From positions 1 to 5,473 of the forward strand of contig CANHSW010000169.1 in NCBI GenBank assembly GCA_947463165.1: a stretch of 5,473 bases of DNA, written 5' to 3'. Both the position numbers and the translations under genes were made by a program. Origin of the DNA: Cyanobacteriota bacterium. GTDB taxonomy: Bacteria; Cyanobacteriota; Cyanobacteriia; PCC-6307; Cyanobiaceae. Below, one piece after another: positions 1-5,473 of this stretch (position 1 is its first letter; the number at the start of each line of letters is the position of its first letter). The notes under the pieces were generated by a model that saw only the letters and a list, made by a program, of their open reading frames with translations, was not told where the DNA came from and did not search any database.

Positions 1-467
1 GCGCCGCTGAAGCTGCTGCCGGAGGCGATCGCGCCGATGAGCAGGGCGTCGCTGAAATCGGCACCGCTGAAATCGCCGCGATCCATCAGCGCATCGCTGA
101 GGTCGGCGCCATGAAAGCTGGCCTGGGGGAATACCGCCTGGGTGAGGATGGCCCCGTGCAGATTGGCGCCATTGAAGCTGGCGCGCCTGCCGACCACCCC
201 GGCAAAGGAGCTGTTTGCCAGCTGTTGACCGCTGAAATCCTGGTCGCTCTGGTTGGTGAGCGTGTAGTCGACGCTGGTCTGGAACGGGGCCCGATCGTTG
301 GCGGCCATCCCGCCATCGCTGCCTTGGGGCAGGGCGGTGGCGGGTGCCAGGGCGGTGGCAGCCAAGGCAGTGGCAGCCAGGGCGGTGGCGGGTGCCAGCA
401 GCGGCAGCAGCAGGCTGAGCAGTACCGCCACCAACCAGGCGAGCAGCGAGGGGGGCAACAGGGGCAT
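1..467 (-). CDS. Exported pentapeptide repeat protein, 3' end cut off by window edge
   Basis: The reading frame starts at ATG 467-465 and is still open at base 1, giving 155 complete codons. Residues 8-24 form a strongly hydrophobic stretch of Leu, Val and Ala. They are followed by an Ala/Thr/Leu-rich segment (25-46) with several ALA-type signal peptidase sites, so this is a secretory signal. Residues 66-95 (YTLTNQSDQDFSGQQL and onward) lead into pentapeptide repeats of the A(D/N)LxG type: ASFNGANLHGA at 96-106, ASFHGADLSDA at 116-126, DFSGADFSDALL at 132-143. Such repeats fold into a right-handed quadrilateral beta-helix. The layout resembles cyanobacterial and chloroplast lumenal pentapeptide proteins, so the thylakoid lumen or periplasm is the likely site; the biochemical role is unknown. 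The predicted n-region has no Lys or Arg, which is odd. No Shine-Dalgarno sequence is visible. The gene lies 85 bases downstream of folC on the same strand. Confidence 0.85.
   Translation of the reverse strand, partial: MPLLPPSLLAWLVAVLLSLLLPLLAPATALAATALAATALAPATALPQGSDGGMAANDRAPFQTSVDYTLTNQSDQDFSGQQLANSSFAGVVGRRASFNGANLHGAILTQAVFPQASFHGADLSDALMDRGDFSGADFSDALLIGAIASGSSFSG
25..32. repeat. HIP1-type octamer palindrome
   Basis: GCGATCGC matches the highly iterated palindrome HIP1, which is over-represented in many cyanobacterial genomes. It lies inside the pentapeptide repeat coding region. I noticed only this one copy in the window, so it supports a cyanobacterial origin only weakly; at this GC content one copy could arise by chance. 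Confidence 0.4.
330..395. repeat. In-frame 15/18-base minisatellite in the signal peptide region
   Basis: Four head-to-tail units start at 330, 348, 363 and 378, with lengths 18, 15, 15 and 18. Each begins CAGGGCGGTGG or a one- or two-base variant. Bases 330-350 and 378-398 are identical over 21 positions. All lengths are multiples of three, so the units encode variants of (P)ATALA in the pentapeptide repeat precursor (about residues 25-46) and repeat the signal peptidase recognition pattern. Slippage here would change the length of the signal peptide c-region or linker without breaking the frame. Confidence 0.75.
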
Positions 468-491
468 GGCGGCAGCCGTTGGCGCGGGGCT

Positions 492-567
492 GAATTCAGT
501 CTGACTAGTCGAATTCAGTCTGGCGCTCTGGATTGAGGCCGGCGGTTTGGATTCAGGCTGGCGGGCT
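492..567. repeat. Four-copy 19-base tandem repeat across the folC stop codon
   Basis: Units start exactly every 19 bases at 492, 511, 530 and 549. The first two share the 12-mer GAATTCAGTCTG; the third (GGATTGAGGCCG) and fourth (GGATTCAGGCTG) are diverged versions. The fourth unit contains the last codons and the TGA of folC (553-555). Units 1-3 fill most of the gap before the pentapeptide repeat gene. Because 19 is not a multiple of three, the copied TGA falls in changing frames, and the downstream gene's frame stays open across the array. The origin looks like tandem duplication of the folC end. Function is unknown. Confidence 0.7.
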
Positions 568-1776
568 GGCCAGCAGCGCCCCCAGCAGGTAGAGGGAGCC
601 GGCCACCACCAGCGGCGCCCCCTGGGCGGCGGCGCTGGCGCTGGCCAGGGCCGTCTCCAGATCCGCGGCCGCCGCCAATCTGCCGGCCAGCTGGGGTTTG
701 ACAGCCAATAAATCAGCCAATTCCCAGCTGGCCTCGCCGGGTACGGGGGTGAGCCAGGCCCGATCCTCTGGCCCCAGCAGGGCCTCGATCAGCTCCGGCC
801 CCTGCTTATTTGCCAGCACCCCCAGCACCCAGCAGCTGGGGCCGGCCTGGAGGCCATGGCGCTGGGGATGGCGGTCTAGTTCGCAGCGCAGAGCCTGGGC
901 GGCGGGCAGGTTGTGGGCGCCATCGAGAAGCAGGGGCTGGTGGCGCCAGCGCCAGGGCTGCAGACGGCCGGGCCAGCGGGCAGCGGCAAAGCCCTGGCGG
1001 ATGGCGGCCCCATCCAGGGGCCAGCCCTGGGCCGCCAGGGCCTGCAACATGCCCAGCGCCACGGCACCATTGCGGGCCTGCACCTGGCCCGGCAATCCCA
1101 GGCTCCAAGTATTGAGATCCAGGGGCTCCAACCAGCGCAGCTGGGCGCCCACGGCGCTGGCCCGCTGGTTCAATACCGCCGCCACCTCGGGGTGCTGGGG
1201 GGCGCTGCAGGCCAGGGCATCGGGCTGGAGCACGGCGGCCTTCTCAGCGGCGATGGCCGCCAGGCTGGAGCCGAGCCACTCCTGGTGATCCAGACCCACC
1301 GTGGCGAAACCAATCACCCGCCGCTGCGGATGGCAGCTGGTGGCGTCCAGGCGCCCACCCATACCCACCTCCAGCACCGCCAACTCCACCCCCGCTGCAG
1401 CGAAGGCGCAGAAGGCCGCGGCGGTGATCAGTTCAAAGGGGCTGAGCTCGAACTGGCGCGCGATCGGCTGGATGCGCTCCAGCAGGCGCTGCAGTTCGCC
1501 GCTGGTGATCGCTGTGTCCCCCAGCCGGATGCGTTCGGTCCAGCTCACCAGGTGCGGTGAGGTGTAGAGGCCGCTGCGGATGCCGGCGGCCAGCAGGGCG
1601 CTGTGCACCAAGCTGCAGATCGAACCCTTGCCGTTGGTGCCGGCCACCTGCACCGCCGCGAACTGGCGTTCGGGATGGCCCAGGGCCGCCAGGGCGGCCT
1701 GCAACCGCTCCAGCCCCGGGTGGATGCCGCCGCGGCTGCAGGACATCACCAGATCATCGAGCGGATCAGCGGGCAA
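553..1776 (-). CDS. folC: Bifunctional folylpolyglutamate synthase / dihydrofolate synthase
   Basis: This cytoplasmic Mur-ligase-family enzyme adds glutamate to dihydropteroate and/or extends the glutamate tail of folates, using ATP. The 407-residue frame has the full set of family motifs: P-loop GTNGKGS (46-52), YTSPHLVSWTERIRL (71-85), EVGMGGRLDATS (136-147), GLDHQEWLG (161-169), the AAEKA lysine that is carbamylated in the family (179), RWPGR (267-271), LDGAHN (284-289) and a C-terminal VAGSLYLLG (391-399). Length is normal for the family. The start is uncertain. TTG at 1776 keeps the DPLDDL segment, which I expect to belong to the protein, and overlaps the end of argD by 11 bases, suggesting translational coupling. 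The first ATG (1746-1744) would remove ten residues and leave all motifs intact. No clear Shine-Dalgarno sequence precedes either. Whether it has both activities or only one cannot be read from the sequence. Confidence 0.95.
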   Translation of the reverse strand: MPADPLDDLVMSCSRGGIHPGLERLQAALAALGHPERQFAAVQVAGTNGKGSICSLVHSALLAAGIRSGLYTSPHLVSWTERIRLGDTAITSGELQRLLERIQPIARQFELSPFELITAAAFCAFAAAGVELAVLEVGMGGRLDATSCHPQRRVIGFATVGLDHQEWLGSSLAAIAAEKAAVLQPDALACSAPQHPEVAAVLNQRASAVGAQLRWLEPLDLNTWSLGLPGQVQARNGAVALGMLQALAAQGWPLDGAAIRQGFAAARWPGRLQPWRWRHQPLLLDGAHNLPAAQALRCELDRHPQRHGLQAGPSCWVLGVLANKQGPELIEALLGPEDRAWLTPVPGEASWELADLLAVKPQLAGRLAAAADLETALASASAAAQGAPLVVAGSLYLLGALLASPPA

Positions 1777-2965
1777 GGCGAAGCAGGGCGCGCTCCAGCA
1801 GCTGCACGGCCTGGCGCAGCTGGCGGGGTTTGATCGTTAAGGGCGGCACAAACCGCACCACCTGGGCGCCGGCGGGCACCAACAGCAGGCCCTCCTCCAG
1901 ACAGGCCTGCACCACCGCCGCTGCGCTGGGGGCCTCTGGCCTGAGTACGAGGCCTTGCAACAGCCCCCAGCCCCTGGAGCCCTCCAGCAGCGAGGGATGG
2001 CGAGCAATTAGATGGGCCAGCTGGTCTTGCAACAGCTCGCCCATGCGCTGCACGTGGGGGAGCAGCTGGCGCCGCTCCAGTTCGGCCAGCACGGTGAGGC
2101 CGGCGCGACAGGCCATCGGATTGCCGCCGAAGGTGCTGGCGTGCTCGCCGGGACGGAAGTGATCCACGGCGCTCTTCACGGCCAGGGCGCCGATCGGGAA
2201 GCCACCGCCGAGCCCCTTGGCCAGGGTGATCGCATCGGGTTCCACCCCCAGCCGCTCGTAGCCCCAGAGCCGGCCGCTGCGGCCCACGCCGATCTGTACT
2301 TCGTCAAAGATCAGCAGGATATGGCGCTCATCGCAGCATTGGCGCAGGCGGCGGAAGAAGGCCGGATCGCCGGGCACCACGCCCCCTTCCCCCTGCAGCG
2401 GCTCCAGCAGCACCGCCGCCACCCGGGGCCCCTCCGCCTCGCAGTCGGCGAGCAAGGATTCAAAGGCGGCGATGTCGTTGTAGGGGAAGTGGCGGAAACC
2501 CTGCACCATCGGCTCAAAGCCCTGGTGGTATTTGGGTTGGCCGGTGGCGGTGACGGCGGCGAGGGTGCGGCCGTGGAAGCTGGCGTTGGCGGTGAGGATC
2601 AGCGGTTCGGCAATGCCCCGCACCTGGTGGCCGTGCTTGCGGGCCAGCTTGATGGCGGCCTCGTTGGCCTCGGCGCCGGAATTGCAGAAGAACACCCGAT
2701 CCAGGCAGCTGCTGGAGACGATCCGCTCGGCCAGCTGCTCCTGCTCGGGAATTCGATACAGATTGGAAACGTGCTGGAGGGTGTCCAGCTGGCGGCAGAG
2801 GGCCCGCTTCAGGCGTCGATCGCTATGGCCGAGGCAGCAGACGGCGATGCCGGCCACACAGTCGAGATAGCGCTTGCCGGCGGAGTCCCAGACCCACACC
2901 CCCCGACCGCGCACCAGCTCCACCGGGAAGCGGGCGTAGGTGTCCATCACCGGGCTAGGGGCCAT
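1766..2965 (-). CDS. argD: Acetylornithine aminotransferase
   Basis: This PLP-dependent class III aminotransferase interconverts N-acetylglutamate semialdehyde and N-acetylornithine in arginine biosynthesis, in the cytoplasm. With ATG 2965-2963 the protein has 399 residues. Visible motifs are RGRGVWVWDSAGKRYLDCVAGIA (19-41), CNSGAEANEAAIKLAR (94-109), the SFHGRT loop (129-134), LLEPLQGEGG (186-195), DEVQIGVGRSG (221-231), the PLP lysine in LAKGLGGGFPIGA (K250), STFGGNP (277-283) and RFVPPL (371-376). The usual DEVQTG reads DEVQIG here. The frame is open further upstream to 3037, but that part runs into the tRNA-Leu and has no better start, so the ATG 45 bases after the tRNA is chosen. A second Met (2947) would lose six residues. 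Other class III aminotransferases are similar, but the motif set and the folC neighbour favour ArgD. Confidence 0.94.
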   Translation of the reverse strand: MAPSPVMDTYARFPVELVRGRGVWVWDSAGKRYLDCVAGIAVCCLGHSDRRLKRALCRQLDTLQHVSNLYRIPEQEQLAERIVSSSCLDRVFFCNSGAEANEAAIKLARKHGHQVRGIAEPLILTANASFHGRTLAAVTATGQPKYHQGFEPMVQGFRHFPYNDIAAFESLLADCEAEGPRVAAVLLEPLQGEGGVVPGDPAFFRRLRQCCDERHILLIFDEVQIGVGRSGRLWGYERLGVEPDAITLAKGLGGGFPIGALAVKSAVDHFRPGEHASTFGGNPMACRAGLTVLAELERRQLLPHVQRMGELLQDQLAHLIARHPSLLEGSRGWGLLQGLVLRPEAPSAAAVVQACLEEGLLLVPAGAQVVRFVPPLTIKPRQLRQAVQLLERALLRLAR

Positions 2966-3010
2966 GGGCTCGTCAGTGGCTGGCCTGGCTGACCAGGGGG
3001 TCTGGAGGGA

Positions 3011-3092
3011 TGGGAGCGGTGGGACTCGAACCCACATGCCCGAAGGCGCTCGATTTTGAGTCGAGTCCGTCTACCAATTCCGGCACGCTCCC
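3011..3092 (-). tRNA. tRNA-Leu (anticodon CAA)
   Basis: On the minus strand the acceptor stem GGGAGCG (3092-3086) pairs perfectly with CGCTCCC (3018-3012), with A at 3011 as the discriminator. The anticodon stem CTCGA/TCGAG (3065-3061 and 3053-3049) encloses the loop CTCAAAA, giving anticodon CAA at 3058-3056, which reads UUG. A long variable arm containing GCCTTCGGGC marks a class II tRNA, as expected for Leu. The T arm is GTGGG-TTCGAGT-CCCAC. CCA is not encoded (A is followed by TCC), so it must be added enzymatically. The gene lies between murA and argD on their strand. Confidence 0.97.
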
Positions 3093-3214
3093 TCGTCTTG
3101 GAGCTTACGCGGCGCCGGTCTGGGCAGCTGCGCCGCCGGGCGGGATAGCCACCCAATAGCAACCCAGGGTTGGGCCAGCCTTTCAGGGGTCTAGCCAGCA
3201 GCCCAGGCTGCGAT

Positions 3215-4555
3215 TCAATTGGCGGCCAGCAGCTGGGACTGGGCCGATAGCCGCTGCAGGCGGGCACCGACACCGCTGAGTTTCTGCTCCAGCTGGGCGT
3301 AGCCGCGGTCGAGGTAGTCGAGGCCCCGCACGGTGGTGGTGCCATCGGCGGCCAGGCCGGCCAGCACCATGGCGGCGGAGGCGCGCAGATCGGTGCCTTT
3401 CACCGGGGCGCCGCTGAGGCGCGCCACCCCTTCCACCACGGCGGTGTTGCCCTGGGTGCGGATGTCGGCGCCCATGCGCTGCAGCTCTGCCACGTGCTGG
3501 AGCCGATTTTCAAAGATGCTTTCGGTGATCATGCTGCTGCCCGGCACCGTGGTCAGCAGGCTCATGAACGGTGCCTGCAGGTCGGTGGGGAAGCCGGGGA
3601 AGGGCTGGGTGCGCAGGTCTACGCCCCGCAGCAGGGGCGCATGGCGCTGGCTGGCCAGGATGGTGGTGCCGACGCCGTCGTGGCGCAGCAGGAAGCCAAC
3701 CTCCTCAAGTTTGGTGAGCACGGCGCCGAGATGCTCGGGGATCAGGGGGGCCACCCGCAGATCGGAGCGGGTGATCGCCGCCGCCAGCAGAAAGGTGCCG
3801 GCCTCGATGCGATCGGGGATCACGGCGTAATCGGCCCCGTGCAGCCGCTCCACGCCAACGATGGTGATCGTGGGGGTGCCGGCGCCGCGCACCCGGGCGC
3901 CCATGGCCAGCAGCAGTCCAGCCAGGTCGCTCACCTCCGGTTCGAGGGCGGCGTTGTCGATCACCGTCTCGCCCTCGGCCAGGGCGGCGGCCATCATCAA
4001 TGTTTCGGTGGCGCCAACGCTGGGGCAGTCGAGATGGATGCGGCAGCCCTTGAGGCGGCGGCCGCGACCGGGCAGGGCGGCGGTGACCACGCCGTGCTCG
4101 ATGCTCACCTGGGCGCCCAGGGCCTTGAGGCCGCGCACGTGCTCCACCACGGGCCGACTGCCGATCTGGCAGCCACCGGGCAGGGGCACCTTGGCCAGGC
4201 CGGTGCGGGCCAGCAGCGGACCGATGCAAAAGAAGCTGGCCCGCAGGCTGTTCACCAGCTCGTAGGGGGCGGTGGAATTATTGATGCCTTCGCCATTGAG
4301 CTCCAGGCCATCGGCGTGCTGCACGATCCGACCGCCCAAGCTGGTGAGCACCTGGCCCATGGCGGCGATATCGGTGAGCGCCGGCACGTTGCGCAGCCGG
4401 ATCGTGTCGCGGCTGAGCAGGCAGGCGGCCATCAGCACCAGGGCTGAGTTTTTGGCACCACTCACCTGGAGCTGGCCGCTGAGTTGCTGGCCGCCGATGA
4501 TCTCCAGCACGGGATTGGCGATCACTGGGGCGGGGGAGCCGGTCAGGGTTATCAA
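3215..4555 (-). CDS. murA: UDP-N-acetylglucosamine 1-carboxyvinyltransferase
   Basis: MurA transfers enolpyruvate from PEP to UDP-GlcNAc, the first committed step of peptidoglycan synthesis in the cytoplasm. With the chosen start the protein has 446 residues. It has the EPSP-synthase-like fold motifs: [16 protein letters not shown] with the catalytic Lys (K35), [11 protein letters not shown] with the active-site Cys (C129), [13 protein letters not shown] (about 248-260), [13 protein letters not shown] with the conserved Asp (D325) and [12 protein letters not shown] with the conserved Arg (R391), then [11 protein letters not shown] near the end. The Cys, rather than Asp, at position 129 predicts fosfomycin sensitivity by family knowledge. 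No ATG is available near the N-terminus. TTG 4555-4553 is chosen because AGGAG (4565-4561) sits five bases upstream. TTG at 4570 (451 residues) and GTG at 4525 (436 residues) are alternatives. Downstream on the same strand are tRNA-Leu and argD. Confidence 0.96.
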   Translation of the reverse strand: MITLTGSPAPVIANPVLEIIGGQQLSGQLQVSGAKNSALVLMAACLLSRDTIRLRNVPALTDIAAMGQVLTSLGGRIVQHADGLELNGEGINNSTAPYELVNSLRASFFCIGPLLARTGLAKVPLPGGCQIGSRPVVEHVRGLKALGAQVSIEHGVVTAALPGRGRRLKGCRIHLDCPSVGATETLMMAAALAEGETVIDNAALEPEVSDLAGLLLAMGARVRGAGTPTITIVGVERLHGADYAVIPDRIEAGTFLLAAAITRSDLRVAPLIPEHLGAVLTKLEEVGFLLRHDGVGTTILASQRHAPLLRGVDLRTQPFPGFPTDLQAPFMSLLTTVPGSSMITESIFENRLQHVAELQRMGADIRTQGNTAVVEGVARLSGAPVKGTDLRASAAMVLAGLAADGTTTVRGLDYLDRGYAQLEQKLSGVGARLQRLSAQSQLLAAN

Positions 4556-4560
4556 CGCAG

Positions 4561-4565
4561 CTCCT
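4561..4565 (-). promoter_or_regulatory. Shine-Dalgarno sequence that decides the murA start
   Basis: AGGAG on the minus strand lies five bases before TTG 4555-4553. It is the only clear ribosome binding site I noticed near the gene starts in this window, and it favours this TTG over the TTG at 4570, which lies upstream of it. The G+C-rich context means a purine run could be chance, but spacing and match are good. Confidence 0.6.
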
Positions 4566-4658
4566 GCCAATTGCTGGCGAATCTTGACAAGAAATAACCG
4601 GGCCGTCTAGGAGGCCGCAGCAGGAACTGGCTAGCGCCGCAGCCGCTGCCCAGTTGTG

Positions 4659-4745
4659 CTGCCGCCAGAAACTGTGTTGCTTCTGCCGCCAGGGGCGGTG
4701 TTGCTGCCGCCAGGGGCTGTGGCGCTGCCGCCAAAGGCTGTGGGG
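4659..4745. repeat. 21-base tandem repeat array upstream of murA
   Basis: CTGCCGCC recurs at 4659, 4683, 4704 and 4725, giving units of 24, 21, 21 and 21 bases. The second and third units share CTGCCGCCAGGGGC, and the fourth has CTGCCGCCAAAGGC. Partial, more diverged unit-like sequence may continue on both sides (about 4638-4658 and 4746-4757). All lengths are multiples of three and the array is open in several frames, giving Leu-Pro-Pro heptads on the plus strand and Pro-Leu-Ala-Ala heptads on the minus strand. It fills much of the gap between murA and the divergent tRNA-Leu. No function can be assigned. Confidence 0.7.
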
Positions 4746-4809
4746 GCTGGGGCGGTGGGAGCGAGACGGCCATGGCTTAAGGTTGCTAGGTCGCCGACGC
4801 GACAGCCAC

Positions 4810-4893
4810 GCGGATGTGGCGGAATTGGTAGACGCGCTAGTTTCAGGTACTAGTGGCAGCAATGTCGTGGGAGTTCAAGTCTCCCCATCCGCA
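4810..4893 (+). tRNA. tRNA-Leu (anticodon CAG)
   Basis: The acceptor stem GCGGATG (4810-4816) pairs with CATCCGC (4886-4892), followed by discriminator A at 4893. The D arm has the typical GGAATTGGTAGAC sequence. The anticodon stem CTAGT/ACTAG (4837-4841 and 4849-4853) holds the loop TTCAGGT, giving anticodon CAG at 4844-4846, which reads CUG, a codon used heavily in the neighbouring genes. The long variable region and the T arm GGGAG-TTCAAGT-CTCCC fit a class II leucine tRNA. CCA is not encoded (A is followed by CTC). A small protein gene starts nine bases after the tRNA 3' end. Confidence 0.97.
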
Positions 4894-4901
4894 CTCTATT
4901 C

Positions 4902-5150
4902 ATGATCATCCTCAAAATCACCAACTCCTCTGAATTAGTTGCCGCAAAATTGGGGCGATTTTTGGAGATGCTCACCCCGGATATGCTCGACCACAATGCT
5001 GTGGAAAATGAGCTAATCAGGCAACTTGTGACCAATCTCCAGGCTGAGGGAGTTAAAGGTGAGTTGGCCGCCGTGAGTGGGCTCGAATTGGAGAATGGCG
5101 AACTGCACCTCCAGGACGGCATGAAGGTGCGCCAGCACCGCCAGTTTTAA
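4902..5150 (+). CDS. Small protein of unknown function (82 residues)
   Basis: I do not recognise a characterised family. The protein starts MIILKITNSSELVAAKLGRF, has a mixed helix/strand-like pattern with an acidic C-terminal third (LELENGELHL at 61-70) and ends in a basic KVRQHRQF. No signal peptide, membrane segment, Cys pair or nucleotide-binding motif is seen, so it is probably soluble and cytoplasmic. It looks like a real gene: codon use and residue composition are protein-like, it fits neatly between the tRNA and the methyltransferase gene, and its TAA lies six bases before the next start. A hand count gives about 52% G+C over 4901-5150, against about 70% just downstream. No Shine-Dalgarno sequence precedes ATG 4902. 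It may be co-transcribed with the methyltransferase gene; a link to RNA or translation would be only a guess from the neighbours. Confidence 0.75.
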   Translation: MIILKITNSSELVAAKLGRFLEMLTPDMLDHNAVENELIRQLVTNLQAEGVKGELAAVSGLELENGELHLQDGMKVRQHRQF

Positions 5151-5156
5151 GCGGCT

Positions 5157-5473
5157 GTGAGCGAGGGGCTGATCACCAGTAGGCGCAATCCCCTGGTGGG
5201 GCGCCTGCGCCAGCTGCACCAGGCCAAGGGGCGCCGCCAGGCGTCACTGCTGCTGCTGGAAGGCACCCACCTACTGCAGGAGGTGCTGCGGCTGCGGTTG
5301 CGGCCCCGGGAGCTGCTGGCCACCGAGCTCTGGTGTGAGCGCCATGGCCAGCTGCTGGCGGCCCTGCCGGCGGGGTTGCGGCCACAACTGGTAACCGAGG
5401 AGGTGTTGGCGGCGGTGAGCACCACCGAGCACCCGGATGGGGTGGTGTTAACCCTCGAGCCCCCCTGCCCCAC
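5157..5473 (+). CDS. SpoU/TrmH-family RNA 2'-O-methyltransferase, N-terminal part
   Basis: Only the first 105 codons are inside the window. The protein begins MSEGLITSRRNPLVGRLRQL and continues with LLLLEGTHLLQEVLRL (31-46), PRELLAT (50-56) and VSTTEHPDGVVLTLE (87-101). This is the pattern of the substrate-binding domain that precedes the knotted SpoU SAM-dependent methylase domain in rRNA and tRNA ribose methyltransferases, such as 23S rRNA enzymes related to RlmB. The catalytic domain would lie beyond the right edge. The start is GTG 5157-5159, because TAA of the upstream gene lies in the same frame two codons before it and ITSRRNPLV must be included. The exact target nucleotide cannot be told from this part. 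It is probably in an operon with the 82-residue gene, six bases apart. Confidence 0.88.
   Translation, partial: MSEGLITSRRNPLVGRLRQLHQAKGRRQASLLLLEGTHLLQEVLRLRLRPRELLATELWCERHGQLLAALPAGLRPQLVTEEVLAAVSTTEHPDGVVLTLEPPCP

Noticed and set aside
330..395. CRISPR-like array
   Set aside because: The units are 15-18 bases and directly adjacent with no unique spacers; the other two arrays fail for the same reason.
492..516. EcoRI and SpeI sites close together, suggesting a cloning linker
   Set aside because: The sites fall within the first two units of the 19-base array, whose diverged third and fourth units continue into folC; no vector-like sequence is present.
111..536. Plus-strand open frame covering the left end with Gly/Gln repeats
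   Set aside because: It is antisense to the pentapeptide repeat gene; the Gly-Gln repeats are the complement of the Ala/Thr/Leu minisatellite.
913..1560. Open frame on the plus strand opposite folC
   Set aside because: It is antisense to FolC with no recognisable domain; it is best explained by GC-rich codon bias.
2012..2992. Long open frame on the plus strand opposite argD
   Set aside because: It lies antisense to a gene with complete ArgD motifs; the Gly/Ala/His-rich product with no family motif is what a GC-rich antisense frame gives.
2984..2997. Hairpin CCTGG-CTGA-CCAGG between tRNA-Leu and argD
   Set aside because: It is short, has no T-run, and is common by chance in GC-rich sequence; not enough to call a terminator or attenuator.
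3198..3211. Hairpin GCAGC-CCAG-GCTGC just after murA as a terminator
   Set aside because: The stem is only five pairs and no T-run follows on the minus strand.
3494..4447. Long open frame on the plus strand opposite murA
   Set aside because: It is antisense to the full MurA motif set and its product is low-complexity Gly/Ala/His/Gln-rich, so it is a shadow frame.
4584..4589. Consensus -35 box TTGACA on the plus strand
   Set aside because: At 16-17 bases downstream there is only TCTAGG-like sequence, not a credible -10 box, and no gene starts nearby on that strand.
4654..4905. Cys/Arg/Gln-repeat open frame on the plus strand running through the tRNA
   Set aside because: It reads through the whole tRNA-Leu gene and its repeats come from the 21-base array.

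Overview
The window looks like chromosomal DNA from a GC-rich picocyanobacterium of the Synechococcus/Cyanobium type. This is inferred from the lumenal-type pentapeptide repeat protein, the style of the ArgD, FolC and MurA proteins, unencoded tRNA CCA ends and a composition near 70% G+C in most genes. It was not established by any database search.

Left part, minus strand, read from right to left: murA (4555-3215), a tRNA-Leu with anticodon CAA (3092-3011), argD (2965-1766), folC (1776-553, overlapping argD by 11 bases) and the 5' part of an exported pentapeptide repeat gene (467 to beyond base 1). These are one-directional, closely spaced genes that could share transcription, at least argD-folC. 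They supply peptidoglycan precursor (MurA), arginine/ornithine (ArgD), polyglutamylated folate (FolC) and a probable thylakoid-lumen or periplasmic protein.

Right part, plus strand: a second tRNA-Leu with anticodon CAG (4810-4893), a small unassigned protein of 82 residues (4902-5150) with clearly lower GC than its neighbours, and the start of a SpoU/TrmH-family RNA 2'-O-methyltransferase (5157 to beyond the right edge). The divergent gap between murA and this tRNA (4556-4809, 254 bases) holds a 21-base tandem repeat array. No stretch longer than 300 bases lacks a gene.

I see no phage genes, transposase, CRISPR array or defence locus. This is mainly an ordinary housekeeping region. The more unusual signals are three short tandem repeat arrays: one inside a signal peptide, one straddling the folC stop codon, and one upstream of murA. 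The AT-richer 82-residue gene and the non-ATG starts of murA and folC also deserve a look.
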